64,000 nucleotides of DNA from Chlorops oryzae (taxonomy: Eukaryota > Arthropoda > Insecta > Diptera > Chloropidae): the NCBI GenBank assembly GCA_020466095.1, contig CM035808.1, forward strand, positions 1,200,190 to 1,264,189. The letters are read 5' to 3'. A program made the position numbers and the translations under genes. The notes under the pieces are model-generated. The model ran no database searches and was not told the DNA's origin. It saw only the letters and a list, made by a program, of their open reading frames with translations. Of the stretch, positions 10,511 to 23,519 are shown piece by piece (position 1 is the stretch's first letter; the number at the start of each line of letters is the position of its first letter).

Positions 10511-12609
10511 TATTCAATTTTTTTATTTTTATTTCTCGTTATAAACTGACGTTTTTTGGACTCCTATAGTATGATACTACACAGCATCGCTGCCAAAACA
10601 AGCCTTTCCGATTTTCGACCCACGTTGCAGCATGCAGAAAATCAAGCGAAGCATTGCATTTTATGGCTGGTGGCCATACCGACTTACCCCTTCACACGCT
10701 ATGACATCGGTCGGTCAATTGCCGAAAATAAAATTTAAAATTGCTAAAAATAAATTTTTGAATTATATCCGAGAGATTTTACGACCCAAAGGGCGCAAAA
10801 TATGTGTCAGCGGTGAGAGGAAAAAAAAAACTAAAATTAAAATTAAAAATAAAAATAAAAAAAAAATTGCGAAAAGACAACTGAAAGTGGCCAAAATTGT
10901 ATCCGCTGCATTCAGGTGTCTTTGGTCTTTGGGTCGTCCGGCACAACACAGCTTGAAATGATATATTGAGCCGATGCAATTATGCTCAGTTGAGATTCTC
11001 GTTCTGCATCTTGCTTGGGTTGCAATTGTGCATTTGCTGCGTTATTGACCAATAAAAGTTTTTGAGAAAATTGCAGCGCAATCGTAACGGTTGGCGCTGG
11101 TTGTAAAACGTACTACCGCCGATGTTTTCAGTTCGTTTAAGTCAGCGAAATGCCTTTCAAGCGCAATTAACTTTTTTCTCTTTTTTTTATATATTTTTTT
11201 TTTTTTTTGCAACATTAAATCTTAATGAACACACGCACATTGGGGCAAATTGATTTTTTGGAGCGAATGTGCTAAGTAGAAATGGGTTAAAAACCAGGTC
11301 AGTAGTGTGACTTACGGTCGAAATTTTTTGCTCTTTGCCAAGGCTTTGCTGAGTGCGGCAATGAGATTGGATTTAAAGACATTAAAATGAAATTACTTTT
11401 TACACAATTTTAGTGCTTTCTCCGCGAAGACACACAGAGCAGAAGCAGACGCCTATATAGACTTTTGAGATAACGCCAACAAAACAGTAACATATTAAAA
11501 GGGAAGGAAATGTGCCTTGAGAACAATTTTATAGCTGAAAGTTTTTATGTTTTTCAAGGAATAATAAAAGCTATAAAAGCTTATAAAACATAATAAAATA
11601 TAAACCCACTCATTCCAATATAAATTTCGTTTCATAATGAAAGGCCCTCCAAAATTCGAGGAAGTTCAAAGGAAGCACAATGAAGGCATTTATGCTAGAA
11701 GAATGTGACTGCAACATTGCTCCATTAACGCGAAGAAAAAGTCCATAAGTAGGCATTTCTTTCTGCATGTGCGTATGAATCACAAGAAAAGTCAGTCATG
11801 AAGTCACCAAGTTTCCCGGCCACTATGCCAATGGGTAAAACGCGGACGCTAAAACCACAACAAATGGCAACAAGTCAATGCCCCTTGAGTGCCGCATTTG
11901 AATCGACAACTTGCTGCTGTTGCTACTGCCGCCATACCGGCTCTACAGCACGCACACTGCACTTCTTCGTGGACACAAGAAAGCATTAGAAAACACCCAC
12001 CGATCGTCGTCGTCGTCGTTGTATTGCAAGTCCACCTACTGAGAGGCAGCAAGCGTCAAGTGTAAGTGTAAACGAATGAAGCATGCCAACCCGTAGTGGA
12101 ATACCTGCATTCCCAAATCCGAAGGTGTGTGCATGGAGCTGTCCGCTTCTGCTTTGCACTGCAATGGATGACGTCGTCTCTTCAATGGAAGGCCGATCGT
12201 GATCGTTAATGATCAAGTGACATTTTCCTCAAGCAGCAAGCAGCTCATCGTCGAGTACATTGACTCCAATGAGAAGGCTTTCATATACGCGCGACTGGAT
12301 TGTCTTTCACTTCAATTTCAAACACTCACAATGCGCATGCGCATGCGACACTTGCAGCTTGTGTTCAATTAGCATAAGAAATCGTGAAAATATGCCCCTC
12401 AAGATGTTGACATAACGTTGGCAAATAACGCAATTTGGAAGGACGATATTGAACACACACTTTATGATCAAGTGTCTGACAAGACTATTTGTCTGTCAAT
12501 CATCAAACAAAGAGAGCACCAAAAGACATTTTATGTTGCTTGAATTTGGGGTATTGAGGACCTCAAATTAGTTTTTAATTTTATACGAAAAAAAAAATTT
12601 CAACTTTCC
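10511..12609. other. Spacer without recognised gene
   Basis: Mixed composition. It contains a Lys-rich pseudo-frame at 10780-10960, a CTGCTGTTGCTACTGCCGCC patch near 11912 and GTC repeats near 12004. No domain, RNA gene or element ends were recognised. Confidence 0.4.
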
Positions 12610-12613
12610 TTAA

Positions 12614-13338
12614 GGGGGCCTTCTGGTCTAGAATTTTTTGAAAATTGATTTTTTTTTTATATATTTCGGAAGAATAGACTTTTAAGAATATGCTGGCAAA
12701 GTTTCTTGAAGATATTGACAATATTTGTTTTGCTACAGCCTTTTTAGAAGGTGGAGACAGCAGGCAGAGCGCTTGATCAAAGCAACTTTGAACGCGTTTA
12801 TCTCAAAACTACTTTTTTTGACCTGGTGTGAATGAAAACAAAAAAACCATCGAACCGATTTGTCTGGAATTTTTATATATTATTCATAACATCAATGGCT
12901 ATGGCCCGAACTAGAATCGAATTTTTATTTCAAGAACTTCATATTTTTTCATCAAAAAAATGGTCAAAAAAAGGGGAGTTTTTGATGGTTGAAATAAAAA
13001 ATTGCGCCATTTTTCAATTAAAAAAAAAATTTTTTTTATTCTAGTTCCTGCCATAGCCGCATTCATTCTGATTAATAAGATATTTTTATTTTTTTTTTTC
13101 GATTACCAGAACTGCCAAAATCTTTCACACCACGGAGGTACTTTTTCAAAGAGGGTCCACTTCAACGCCATTTTTAAAATACCAAAAAAAAAAAAAAAAT
13201 TACAACATTTTTTATTTTTTGTCAATAAAGAATATAATAAGCCTGCATACTTAGAAAATCGTTTTTTATTTGGCTTAATACCAAAAAAAAAATCATGAAA
13301 ATACCCTAAATTTTCGTGCTCTAGACCAGAAGGTCCCC
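12614..13338. mobile_element. TTAA-flanked GGGG-ended element (distant relative of 22367)
   Basis: Left end GGGGGCCTTCTGGTCTAGA, right end TCTAGACCAGAAGGTCCCC: 19-bp terminal inverted repeats with one mismatch, flanked by TTAA on both sides (12610-12613, 13339-13342). The inner phrase AACGCGTTTATCTC is shared with the elements at 22367 and 42483, which have related ends GGGGGTCTTCTCATT. No transposase frame. A TTAA target occurs in the piggyBac and Kolobok superfamilies; I cannot decide between them. Confidence 0.78.
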
Positions 13339-13342
13339 TTAA

Positions 13343-14765
13343 CATTCGTGTTCACCAAATTGTGGGAAATCCTTCAAAATATCCATCAAAATAAAATAAA
13401 TATAAGGCCTCAATTTTGATCATCAAAATATTCCGTTCCCCCGGGAAATACAAATCGTGATATTTTACAAATATTTCGAAAATATCACACCTTAATACGT
13501 AATTCCCAAATAAATATTTGGGCAAGGTTTCTCAAAAACTTCCAAAAAATATTCGTATTGCCACCCTGAACACAACACTGAATCCTAAAGAAATCCATAT
13601 GTGACTTCTGATCCTGGATGGGAGCCCCATAAGCTCATAAGCTCTTTCAAGAGAGATCATAGTTATGATCAGTCCTTAAATGTTCGATGGGCTACTGTCA
13701 AGAAAGTTGGTGTTATACAAAATCTCGAAAATCGAGCAATGAAGGCACAAAAAAACAAAATGGCTATGAATATATTTTGTTAGGGCAAAGGACATTGTCT
13801 AGTTTTTCTTTTTTCTCGCTTGACAAGAATAGTGATCTGTAAACGCTGATTTCAAAGCATTCATACAAGCTCCTCACTGAAAAAAAAAAATGCTTAAAAA
13901 ATTTCATAAATTGAAAGGACTTCATTTTATTATTCTCAATTCTCGCAGCCACATGAATCCATGAAAATCGTAGTGTAAAATCCTTGAAAGAAACCCATTC
14001 AAAAACTTCTCACAAATAGGGATTTTTCACATTTGCATGCAATTCCGCAATTTGCACAATGAAAGAAAATAATTATGAGCGACAACGACATTTACTGCTG
14101 CTTCGGTTTCCGCAGGCTACGTACGGTCAATGACCGACCGACTAAGAAACGTGGTTGAACAACCCACACGATCGAAACGAACGCTTGAATGAGAATATTC
14201 TCCCCCCATCGACAGCACAGGCAATGACCAAGCGCCCGAGCGTAATGCATGCTTGAAGCAGTTTGTCAACTGTTTGCTTGCAGCAGCAATTTCCAGGTGA
14301 GCATTCTCCGTCATTCTGTTCGAGCGCTGGATATTCCGGCAATTTATGTTATGTATTGTATTGTCCATAAAATGAATTTCCTTAATTTCGCGGAGCGGTT
14401 CACGGAGTTCAAAAACTAATCCTTAAAGCTCCATTCATTAAAATCGATCGATCGAAAGAGTTCCTCTTTCCTCAATTCGAAAAACTCACAAAAAATTGAA
14501 AAGGAAGAAAAAAAGCATTGAATGCAAATAGTAATGTTTCCTCAAGCAACACCTTTCTCCATTTCAAGGAGAAAACCCGCAACAGCCTTGAACCAGGAAG
14601 AGCAAATCATAATATAACGTAAGCGCTCGGCTCGGCTCTCCCGTATTGCCCCAAAGCAAGAAAGAAATAATAAAAAAAAGGAAAGAAATATCAACGATGA
14701 AGCCATCGAGCGGGAGCACAGAAAGCAATGAAAGAAACAAAAGAAACGGAAGAGTCAGAGATGAC

Positions 14766-14798
<33 letters not shown>

Positions 14799-15394
14799 TT
14801 AATGCGAGAGAGATGCGTTTGTAAACAGAAAAGTTCGTACACCTTCGAAAGTGAAAGTAATTTCGGGCGTAGACCTACATATACGATTACAATGTGCCAA
14901 CGTACCGGAGCGTATGCGAGTTGAAACGCGACTGCGCAAGCGCGACTTCGAAACCTCTGCTAATACACTCACATGTGCATGATGGAAATACAGAGGTGTG
15001 TTCACAGCTGCGCGCCTGCGCAGAACGTTTGCAGAGCGCAACTTCAGCCAGCTTTTTTTTTTTCAAGCGATCTGGTCAGAAGTTCTTCGATTTGTTTGCG
15101 TAGTTCATTGACTCTCGAGCGAACTTTTGTTTTATTTATTTATTTAATTTTTTTTTTTTTTTGTATTTTTTTCAATTGAGAATAAATAGCAATTGCTTTG
15201 AAGCATTAGAAAAATGGAATTAAAAATCAAAAATATCTAAGAATTTGCTACATACCTACATAGGTAGGTACGTATTATAGCACTTGGACGTTTCATTTTT
15301 CATATGGAATCTCAAAATTCCTTACGGGACCAATCAATATCATGCCATATGCCAAAAAAATTTCCCTTTGTTTTAAATTTTCTGTACAACATTC
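13343..15394. other. Spacer with short GA microsatellite
   Basis: No supported gene. A (GA)n run at 14765-14790, a GATCGATCGA run near 14448 and a long T/A tract at 15120-15170. Frames of 60-92 codons overlap on both strands without any domain. Confidence 0.4.
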
Positions 15395-15633
15395 TTAACC
15401 CATTCATGGTCGCCGTATCAAAACGGCACTCTCGAATAATCGTCAGAAATGAGCCTTTGAAAAAAGATTAGTTTTTTGAACTTTTTCGATGTTCAATATC
15501 CGTTCACTTTTCACAAGAGTTTCTTCTTTAAAAAGGTGCAAAAGTTAAGGGTAGGTTAACATTTTTCTGTAGGTAAATATTTATGCGATTTTGGAGGATT
15601 TTTCTTCTTAAGTCTTGGCTTTAAATGGGTTAA
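15395..15633. mobile_element. Diverged TTAACCC..GGGTTAA MITE
   Basis: Begins TTAACCCATTCATGGTCGCC and ends TTAAATGGGTTAA. Longer (239 bp) and more diverged than its neighbours, but with the same end structure. Confidence 0.5.
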
Positions 15634-15675
15634 ACATAACAACATTTTAGAAAAAATATACCTGCTTCAACACAA

Positions 15676-15801
15676 TTAACCCTTTAACGCCAACGGGACA
15701 AATATTTCCCGACATATTTAGCGATTTATATAAATGCTGCTTAAATTTTTGCTATAAATCGTTAAATTGTTTTTTTTTATTTTTTTGACTTAAAGGGTTA
15801 A
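15676..15801. mobile_element. TTAACCC..GGGTTAA MITE, cluster 1 unit a
   Basis: 126 bp; begins TTAACCCTTTAACGCCAA and ends CTTAAAGGGTTAA, so the CCCTTTAA and TTAAAGGG ends are inverted inside TTAA. Very similar to unit b (shared AATGCTGCTTAAATTTTTGC). Probably a non-autonomous TTAA-target (piggyBac-like) element. Confidence 0.68.
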
Positions 15802-15812
15802 ATTTCTCTCTT

Positions 15813-15937
15813 TTAACCCTTTAACGCCAAGGGGACAAATATTTCTCCAAAAATTTAACGCTTTATTTAAATGCTGCTTAAATTTTTGCTATAAATCGTT
15901 ATATTGTTTTATTTATTTTTTTGACTTAAAGGGTTAA
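15813..15937. mobile_element. TTAACCC..GGGTTAA MITE, cluster 1 unit b
   Basis: Near-copy of unit a only 11 bp away. Followed by a spacer (CAGTTTATTTCTATTCCATT.. to ..TTTTTCCAATTTCG) that recurs between units in the clusters at 17.8 and 28 kb. Confidence 0.68.
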
Positions 15938-16039
15938 ATTTCTCTCTGTTCAGTTTATTTCTATTCCATTTACGTACTGAACTACTTTCCATTACATTTT
16001 ATTTCTTTTTCCAATTTCGTCGAAGCATGAAAATAATCC

Positions 16040-16177
16040 TTAACCCGTTTAAGTCACGAAGAAAAAATTTTTCTCTGCATAATTTTAACGATTTTTACCA
16101 ATGACTATGTAGAGAATTCATATAAACTGTTCAAATTATATAAGAAAGAAATTTTCATTTATGCTTTAAAGGGTTAA
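16040..16177. mobile_element. TTAACCC..GGGTTAA MITE, cluster 1 unit c
   Basis: Begins TTAACCCGTTTAAGTCACG and ends GCTTTAAAGGGTTAA. More diverged inside than units a and b, but the ends are conserved. Confidence 0.62.
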
Positions 16178-17783
16178 ACATAATGAAATTTTTTCACAGC
16201 TTATCAAAAATGTTAAGAATAACCACCATGAACCATAAAGACTTCAAAATATTGCTTATCAATCTTACACTGTGGAACTTCCACAGCAGAAGAGCTTCTT
16301 CCCTTAGCTTGATAAAGGGCAAGATGATCGGATAAGCCGAGGACTTTAACAATAAAGCGCGATTTTAATGCACTTTTATCAGCTTCCTTCGATCCCGAAA
16401 TTTAGATAAATAATGAAAATTCATTAAGGAAAAACAATCGATCGAATTTCATCGGAAGAAATCAATTACAATACATCCTTAACTGAGAGACTTCAGACGG
16501 CACAACCATTACCAACCCTAACAACACGGGATAAAAAGTCAACAACCCACATGTCGTAACTTTCACGTCTCACATGCTGAGCACGTTTTTTTTTTTTTTT
16601 ATTTTTTTTTTTAATGCACACCGAAAAAAAAGCGATCAACCTTTTTTTGGCAGGCACTTTTTTTCTCTAAATTTTTGTTTTTTTTTTTTTGTTTTTGGTG
16701 AGGGTCGAAAACTTTCATCGTCGGTCGGACGAAAAAAAAAAAACTTTTGATAATCAAAACAACAATAAAACACATTCAGCCGAAAATCGAAAACGCCGAG
16801 TCAATCAACTCTACGCAACGTAATCCCGCAGCCACCTCAGCTCAGCTCGGCTCACCGCGCCACAGCGCCATCACTTGGCTCAGCAGCACAAAGCCAAAAC
16901 GCTCTTTACGCGTCGAACTTCAACAATAAGCGCTTTTTTTTTATTTATCTTTTTTTTTTTATTTTCAGGTTCGAGCGTCTCGCAGAGGCGTTACGTAACA
17001 ATTAGCCCAAAGAGTCGAGAAACAGCTTGCCAATGAACCAATGAGCCAGCCAGCCAGCAAGCCATCGGGCCAGTCCACCAACCAGCTGATTATTTGGTAG
17101 ACGCTCAAAGTTTATCAACCCCTAAGCAGAAGCTTTCCTAAATCATCACTAAAAATTGTTATATAAAAATAATATAACAGTCACACTCCAACACAACAAG
17201 GAACAAGTAACGAATATCCAATAACCAATAACGAATAACAAAATAACGATCGACGCAATCGATGACGTCGTCGTTCGCCATATGTTGTAATATGGCAGCA
17301 ATTGAAAGAAAAGGTCGTTGATATCTGACCGTCGGCGGTTGCTAACGTTTGACAATACACAGCCCCGGAAGATCGAGCAGCCAAAAATATCTAAACGTGA
17401 AACACACTAAAAATAGTTGGCGAGCCGAACTTCAAACTTGATTCGTATTGAGCGGATGTGTAAACAAACATTAAGTACGTTCAACGATCTCGATTAATGT
17501 GGGAGTTCATCAACCCCACGTCAGGAATCTGAAGTCTGGTCTGGGCATGCACAATCGGATTCACAGAGTGCTTATAAAATATTCATTGATATTAATTCAA
17601 GGTCAATGGAAATAGAAGGTAGTACTCCAGTAGTACTTCCTAGACACACCCGATGGCCAGAGGGTCAAGGATCGCAAACAGTTTGTGAATGCTTTGTTCC
17701 ATATGATACTCTGTATGGAAGATGAACCAAAATATGATCATGTGGAAGGCTCCCAAGTGAGAAGAATCGCAATAAAAAACATA
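16178..17783. other. Spacer without recognised gene
   Basis: Poly-T/A stretches (16580-16615, 16668-16692, 16933-16965), and a stretch of CAGC/CAGT-type repeats at 16850-17090. No coding or RNA gene was recognised. Confidence 0.4.
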
Positions 17784-17912
17784 TTAACCCTTTAACGCAT
17801 AAGCGAAAAATTTGTCTCCACATAAGTTGAACGATTTATATAGCAATGTTATTAATAGAATTCGTTAAATTGATCCGTTGAGAAATTTATTTCATATGCC
17901 TTAAAGGGTTAA
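17784..17912. mobile_element. TTAACCC..GGGTTAA MITE, cluster 2 unit a
   Basis: Begins TTAACCCTTTAACGCATAAG and ends CCTTAAAGGGTTAA. Followed by the conserved spacer of about 108 bp (CTATCTATTTTATTTCTATCC.. to CCAATTTCGAAGG). Confidence 0.68.
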
Positions 17913-18020
17913 ACTTCACTCTATCTATTTTATTTCTATCCTATTTATCGACTGCATTCGCTTCTATTCGATTTGAGTCCTCTTACCAATTTCGAAGGTG
18001 AATTCGTATTAAATTTTTCC

Positions 18021-18156
18021 TTAACCCTTTAACGCATAAAGAATAAATTTCTAACCTCACAATTTTAACAATTTATAACGGTGTGGTTAATAAAATTCCT
18101 GTAAGTTTTTAAAAATGTGTAAAGAAAAATATTTCCTTTATGTGTTAAAGGGTTAA
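18021..18156. mobile_element. TTAACCC..GGGTTAA MITE, cluster 2 unit b
   Basis: Begins TTAACCCTTTAACGCATAAA and ends TGTGTTAAAGGGTTAA. Same order and spacing as in the 15.8-16.2 kb and 28.0-28.4 kb clusters. Confidence 0.68.
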
Positions 18157-19702
18157 ATAGAATCAAATATAAGGATAAGCCCTGATTTTTGCTCCTTTCG
18201 ATAAGATTTTTCGCAACGACTTAAAATCTGTCAAAAAATTTTCATATTTTGAAAGGACTCTAGTTGCGACCGCCTCCGAAATCTGAAGAGTCACAAAGGG
18301 ATAAGAAGAAAAAAGGTCATCATTTATAGTTTTATGATGGTTACACCCCTGCCTATGCCCCTGGGATAGTTTCTTAAAGTACAAAAATTCCATTTCCTCA
18401 ATTAACCTGATCCAAGTTGAATGAACTCTTCTCCCTATGACAGAGTCTGATCGTTTTTGGATCTATTAATCAAATCGAAAACACCTGAACTGAATTCCGA
18501 GAGGCCAAGTGAACATTTATATAGAACGTGCTTGGTTCCTATAATATTTCCTACTTAGTACGGCGCTTTGAGAGTTTTATTTATCGATAGTCGGTAGTCG
18601 ATAGTCGGTAGTAGGTAATTTCAACGAGTATTTCGGTCAACGCTCGATCACAAAGGAAAGGCCAGAATGAATGTCGGACAACAGAATGAACACTCCACTC
18701 CGTCGCGTTTGCAAATGCGAATGCGGATGAGATCGCGATCGCGATTCCGATTGCTATCGAGATCGCCATCGAGATCGCACTCGCACTCGCATTCGTGCTT
18801 CGTTTCCATTGTTGTTGATTGATAGTTCCTGGTTGCATATTTGGCATTTTAATTCTCCACATTGGATCCAACGATCATAGTCGGAAGAAATCACGTTTTT
18901 ATGTTCTCACTCCTCTTCAACGGTCAACGAACTTTCTGAGAATGCACGCTAAAGAATCGAAGAACCGCAACGACAAAAGCAGCAGCAACGGAGAGAGTCA
19001 AGCGACTAATTCCACTATTTCTGGCTACTTGCCCGTCTTCGTGTGTCCGTTGACGATGGCGGAGTGCCGCCATAGTATCTGAAGCAGCATCTAAAGCTTT
19101 TGAAGAAGTTATGAATGCAAAATGGAACTGGGTATAATGCAAAGAAAGCTGTCTCCGAGCTGCTCCGGTCCCATTCATTCAGCAATAAAACACACTCGAG
19201 ATCAGCTCAAAGCTTCGAAATGCTCTATCGCTGCGCTTTCCCAGATTGGGGTGGGAGAAAGTTTTCTCCGATTGTTTAGCGGTACATTTCAATGTTCTTT
19301 TCTCCATGTTATCGAATTTATGAATACTTTCGAAATTTCTCTAATTTTTTTTTTCTCGAATTTTTTATCCATTTTTCGAAGCTCCTGTAACTAATATAAG
19401 CCTTCGTCTTCCCCTATTAAGTGCCTCTTTTTTTTTAAACCCGTTTTCGAGTAGTAAATTCAAAAACAGCCATCTTCTTTTAAAAAATTAAAACTCCAAT
19501 TAAGAATAATTTTTGACTCCCAAGCTATCTTCTTACAACACCTCCGACCGACCAGCCACCCAAAAAAATTTGCCGTTTTTTTTTGGAAAGCGCAGAAACT
19601 TTTGATTGGAATTTTATAACATGTCCTCTGAAGGATTTCAATTTCCAAAAAAGGAAAAAAGAAATAGTTTGGTGCAAAACAGGCCAAGAAGTTCTATGGC
19701 AC
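18157..19702. other. Spacer with hexamer-repeat patch
   Basis: At 18700-18800 there is a patch of degenerate hexamers (GCGATCGCGATTCC, ATCGAGATCGCCATC, CTCGCACTCGC). TAGTCGGTAGTCGATAG recurs at 18588-18612. Short open frames here have no domain. Confidence 0.4.
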
Positions 19703-20502
19703 TACACAGAGAAAAAAATCAACCCGAAAACTGTTTAAATCAAAAGGAAAAATATACAAAACGGCTTCAACAAGGAATATTTTTAATTTAACAATTTTTC
19801 TTGTTGGAAAAATAAAGATTTTCCTTTTGAATCAACCATATTTCAGGTTGAATTGAAATGATAATTTTCAAAAATGGATTTAAATTTAAATTGTTGAACC
19901 AACCACGGACGTAATGGAAATGACAAGATAATTTAAAAAAAAAAAAAAAAAATTTAACCCTTTAATGCCAAAAAAATTTTTTTCAATAAAAAGTTTAGAT
20001 ATGACTAATTTTGGCTAGAGAAACAAGAATCTAAAATAGTTATTATTAGTTTTTTTTGGTAATTTGTTCGAAAAAAGTCCGTCTAGAGACGGAGCCAGGA
20101 GCTAGAGGGTTAAATAAACCCATAAAAAAGAAATGTTAAAACAAATTTAATTAACGTTCAAAGCAAATGGCCACAGACCCTACTGCTTAACATAACCCCA
20201 AAAATAGCCATCGGATGGACTACATCCGATTTTGTCACTCCGTTGTCGTGAGACTGCTTTCGCAATGCTTAAAAAGTTCCAAGATGAATAAATGTCTTAT
20301 ATGTCCAATTTTATAAACCAAATAAGAATTATACCGAAATTAAAGAAATGTAATTAAAAATATTTCCTTTCAAATCAACCAAAAATATTGTTGACTCAAC
20401 CATTTTTCTTTTGAAATTTTTGTTCTGCTGGAAAATCAAAAGAACTGTGAATAACAATGCGCCCTTTTTTAAAAAAATCATGGTTAAGTTCTCTCAGTGT
20501 AT
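19703..20502 (+). mobile_element. TACACAGAGA-ended DNA element, copy 2 (empty hAT site)
   Basis: About 800 bp, matching copies 1, 3 and 4 from TACACAGAGAAAAAAATCAA to CTCTCAGTGTA but without the 590-bp hAT MITE. At 20216-20230 it reads GGACTACATCCGATT where filled copies have GGACTTCATC-[MITE]-ACTTCATCCGATT. The TTAA MITE (about 19956-20113) is present. Confidence 0.85.
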
Positions 20503-21726
20503 ACACTCGATAATAATAGCATATCGATAATATTTCGATACCTATATTAAATACACTCGATGTCATTTCGCAGCATTCGTCTCGAAATTATGATCGTATC
20601 ATAGGATGGCATGGTGGAAACTTAAGATGATAAATGGGCCTGAGAAACGAAATACGGAGAAAGTACAAATACAAGATATATGAATGAAGAAGAGCATTAT
20701 TTTTTGATCTTCCAATCGTCTGTCTCTTCTCGTCTCACCACGACGAATTTCTTTTAAAGTTTCTTTTTGATCGCTCCATCGAGATCAATTTTAATTTCTT
20801 CGCATTTTTTTTTTATTTATTTTTTTTTTTTTTTGTTTTTTTCGGGGCTTTCATTTCCGAGAGACTGAAGGGAATTATTGTATGTATTTAAATTGGACTC
20901 TTCAACACCGTGAAATTTCGTGAGCCGCACTTACTCTTCACGTGACACATGCGGGGTATAAAATCCACTCAGGAAGCCAATATTCAGCCAAACATTTTAA
21001 AATTCTCTCAACAATGGGCATATCGATCCTCTTGCCTGCACCACTGTAGGATAATAAAACACTTCACATTAAAAGGAGTTTACACAAGCTCCCTCTTCGT
21101 TTCGTCTCGATGAAAGGTGGTTTCTCGTTTTGGCTTGTGGAATTAGCCTACGTCATTTGGCTTTAATTTCCTTTCAAGACTGAGTGGAGCCACTTTAACA
21201 CACGCAGTGGATTAAGCCCTACCGGCTGTAAATGAACCGATCCCAAAAAGCCACTGCAAATTGGGATTTATGCAATACGAAAAATCTTTCAATAGCACTT
21301 TCGCAGCTAAGTGAAAGAAGAAAGACCGAATGGATGGAGCGGTCGAACATTTGCCGAACAAATAAAGGCACAATTTTAAGGTTTTTATTGCCAAAAAGGC
21401 GAAATTGGATTTTTTTTTAAATTTCTTATAATCATAAAATTCTTGAAAAAATTTTCTCCCATAAAAACGATTTTATTAAAAAGAAATATTTTATTAACTC
21501 GTTTATCGAAAGAATATTTTAAAGAATTCAAATAAAATTGGTACGATTTTTGAAGCTCTCCAGAGAAGGCGGCACATATCCCCTATATATCTCAATATAT
21601 GGCGAAAATTTCAAATTTCTTGTAAAGCATTTCTCAATAGGCTTTTCGAATCAAATCTGTTTCAAAAGACCAAAAAATTCTCCTAATATGGGTAGCGGAG
21701 TTTCCCCTAATGCCAACAGTTCTCTC
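20503..21726. other. Spacer without recognised gene
   Basis: CGATA-rich start (TCGATAATAATAGCATATCG), T-runs at 20808-20840. No gene supported. Confidence 0.4.
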
Positions 21727-21795
21727 TACACAGAAAGACTTTTTGTGCGTAAATACAACCAATTTTTTAATCAATATAACAAATTTAGCTTTTAA

Positions 21796-22319
21796 TAGCA
21801 TGTTTCCACAATAGTTCATTAACTCAATTACCTGCATTAACTCGTTAACGCATGATTAAAAATGTGATTACCCATACAAAAATGTCAAGTTAATCACCTC
21901 AATAATGCATGCATTAAAATTTAACGCAGATAAAACAGCATGGTTGCATTTGGACTTGCTTGCAAATGTTACGAAAAATTGCACCACTGAATAGAAAAGT
22001 ACGTAAAATAACAACCGTTCTGTCAAATCAAAAGAACCGCTGAAATAAAAATCAAATTGAAAATGGCAAGTCCAAGGTATAAGTAAAAATATTTAATCTA
22101 TTTCACACATTGAAATCAAATGAAGATTGTAATATATCCATACATATATCGTTTATATCTAGCAAAGTATAAGAAAGGGTATTTTTCACTTATTTTACAG
22201 CAGCTTCCGACGAAATCAGCTGATTAGTTAATGCACAGTCCGCAAGTGGAAACGACAGTGATTAACTATATGCGTTAACTTTAATGCATATAGTTAATGC
22301 ACTATGTGGAAACATGCTA
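21796..22319. mobile_element. MITE with TAGCATGTTTCCACA ends
   Basis: Left TAGCATGTTTCCACAATAGT and right ACTATGTGGAAACATGCTA form an inverted repeat continuing inward through CATTAACT. A TA on each side may be the target duplication. The interior holds several GTTAACGCAT/ATGCGTTAAC dyads. No coding frame. Superfamily uncertain. Confidence 0.68.
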
Positions 22320-22366
22320 TAAGACTCAGCCTATCACACTTTTTGTTATATTAACAAATCGTTTAA

Positions 22367-23097
22367 GGGGGTCTTCTCATTAAGCAACTTTTTTTTCGAC
22401 TTTTTTTTTGCATTTATTTATAGCTTGGGTAGTTGTGAATATACCCCTAAAAGGATTTTTTGAAATTCGAAATAGTTTAGAGGATATAGCCTTCTTTGTC
22501 GAACAAGATCTGCGCTAAAACGAGTAATTTTTGCGTTGCTTCAAACTTTAAACGCGTTTATCTCGAAACAACGTTTTTCGAACTGGCGGCCATGATATCT
22601 CCAGTTCAACTGAACCGATTTTCATGAAACAAAGTGGAATCGACGCAGAATTGTCACCATTCTCGGGTGAACCTCGATCATAATTTTAAAAAATTTTTTA
22701 CTATTTTTTTTTTACACTAAACTACAAAAAAAAGCCCGAAGTTGAAATTTTTTTTTGAATGGCCGCCATTTTGTCAAAAAAAATCACAAAATTAAGCTTG
22801 AGGTTCACCCGAGAATTACATCTATACTGATTATAACCCCGTTTTTTTTTCCATTTCGGACGCACCGGAGACCCGGAATCTTGGCCGCCGTGACGACATC
22901 TTTTTTTTTCACCACCAACTTTGAAGTCTCATTACTTTTTGAAGAGCCCACGTATCGAGGCAAAAAAAATTTTTTTATTTACTTTGAACCTTTTGTAATA
23001 CAATAAATAAAAAAAGTTTTCAATTATTCTTTGCGTTTTCAAATAAGAATTTTTTTAAAAAGGGTCCAAAAAACGGGTTTTCAATGAGAAGACCCCC
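22367..23097 (+). mobile_element. TTAA-flanked GGGGGTCTTCTCATT element, copy 1
   Basis: Ends GGGGGTCTTCTCATT / AATGAGAAGACCCCC, a perfect 15-bp inverted repeat between TTAA tetranucleotides (22363-22366, 23098-23101). 731 bp and very similar to 42483-43214 throughout. No intact transposase; the 83-codon frame inside is conserved in both copies only because the copies are young. Confidence 0.85.
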
Positions 23098-23519
23098 TTA
23101 ATTGGGACAATTACTCGAAGTATGTTATTAACACTCAATAAACATTTTCAAACAACGATTTGTAATATCAACAACCAAAGGTATTAAAAAAAATCAACCA
23201 ATTATTTTAAATAAATAAATAAGGAAAAAAATGCCTGTATGTAATGTATGTAAGTCCGCATAAAGCAAATGAGAATTTTAGAAAAATATTTGAATGCACT
23301 TTCAAAAATTTCAAACATCAGTTTTGTTAATTGTTAATACTTTTGGTATTTAATACGAAAAAATACTCAACCAAATTTTTGTTCAAAATTTAATATTACG
23401 AACTTTTCCCGAATTTCGTGATTTGTTTAAAATTTTTAATTGGGACAATTAAAAAACCGATGAATCGAGTTTAACAAACGCCATTAATTGGATTTTTTTG
23501 TAGCCAGTTTTTCTGTGTA

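Larger units (their letters stand above)
21727..23519 (+). mobile_element. TACACAGAAA-ended element broken by two insertions
   Basis: The left end TACACAGAAAGACTTTTTG and the right end GCCAGTTTTTCTGTGTA are a 14-bp inverted repeat with one mismatch, resembling the ends of the 4566-type family. About 530 bp is its own sequence; the rest is the insertions at 21796-22319 and 22367-23097. No coding capacity. Confidence 0.62.
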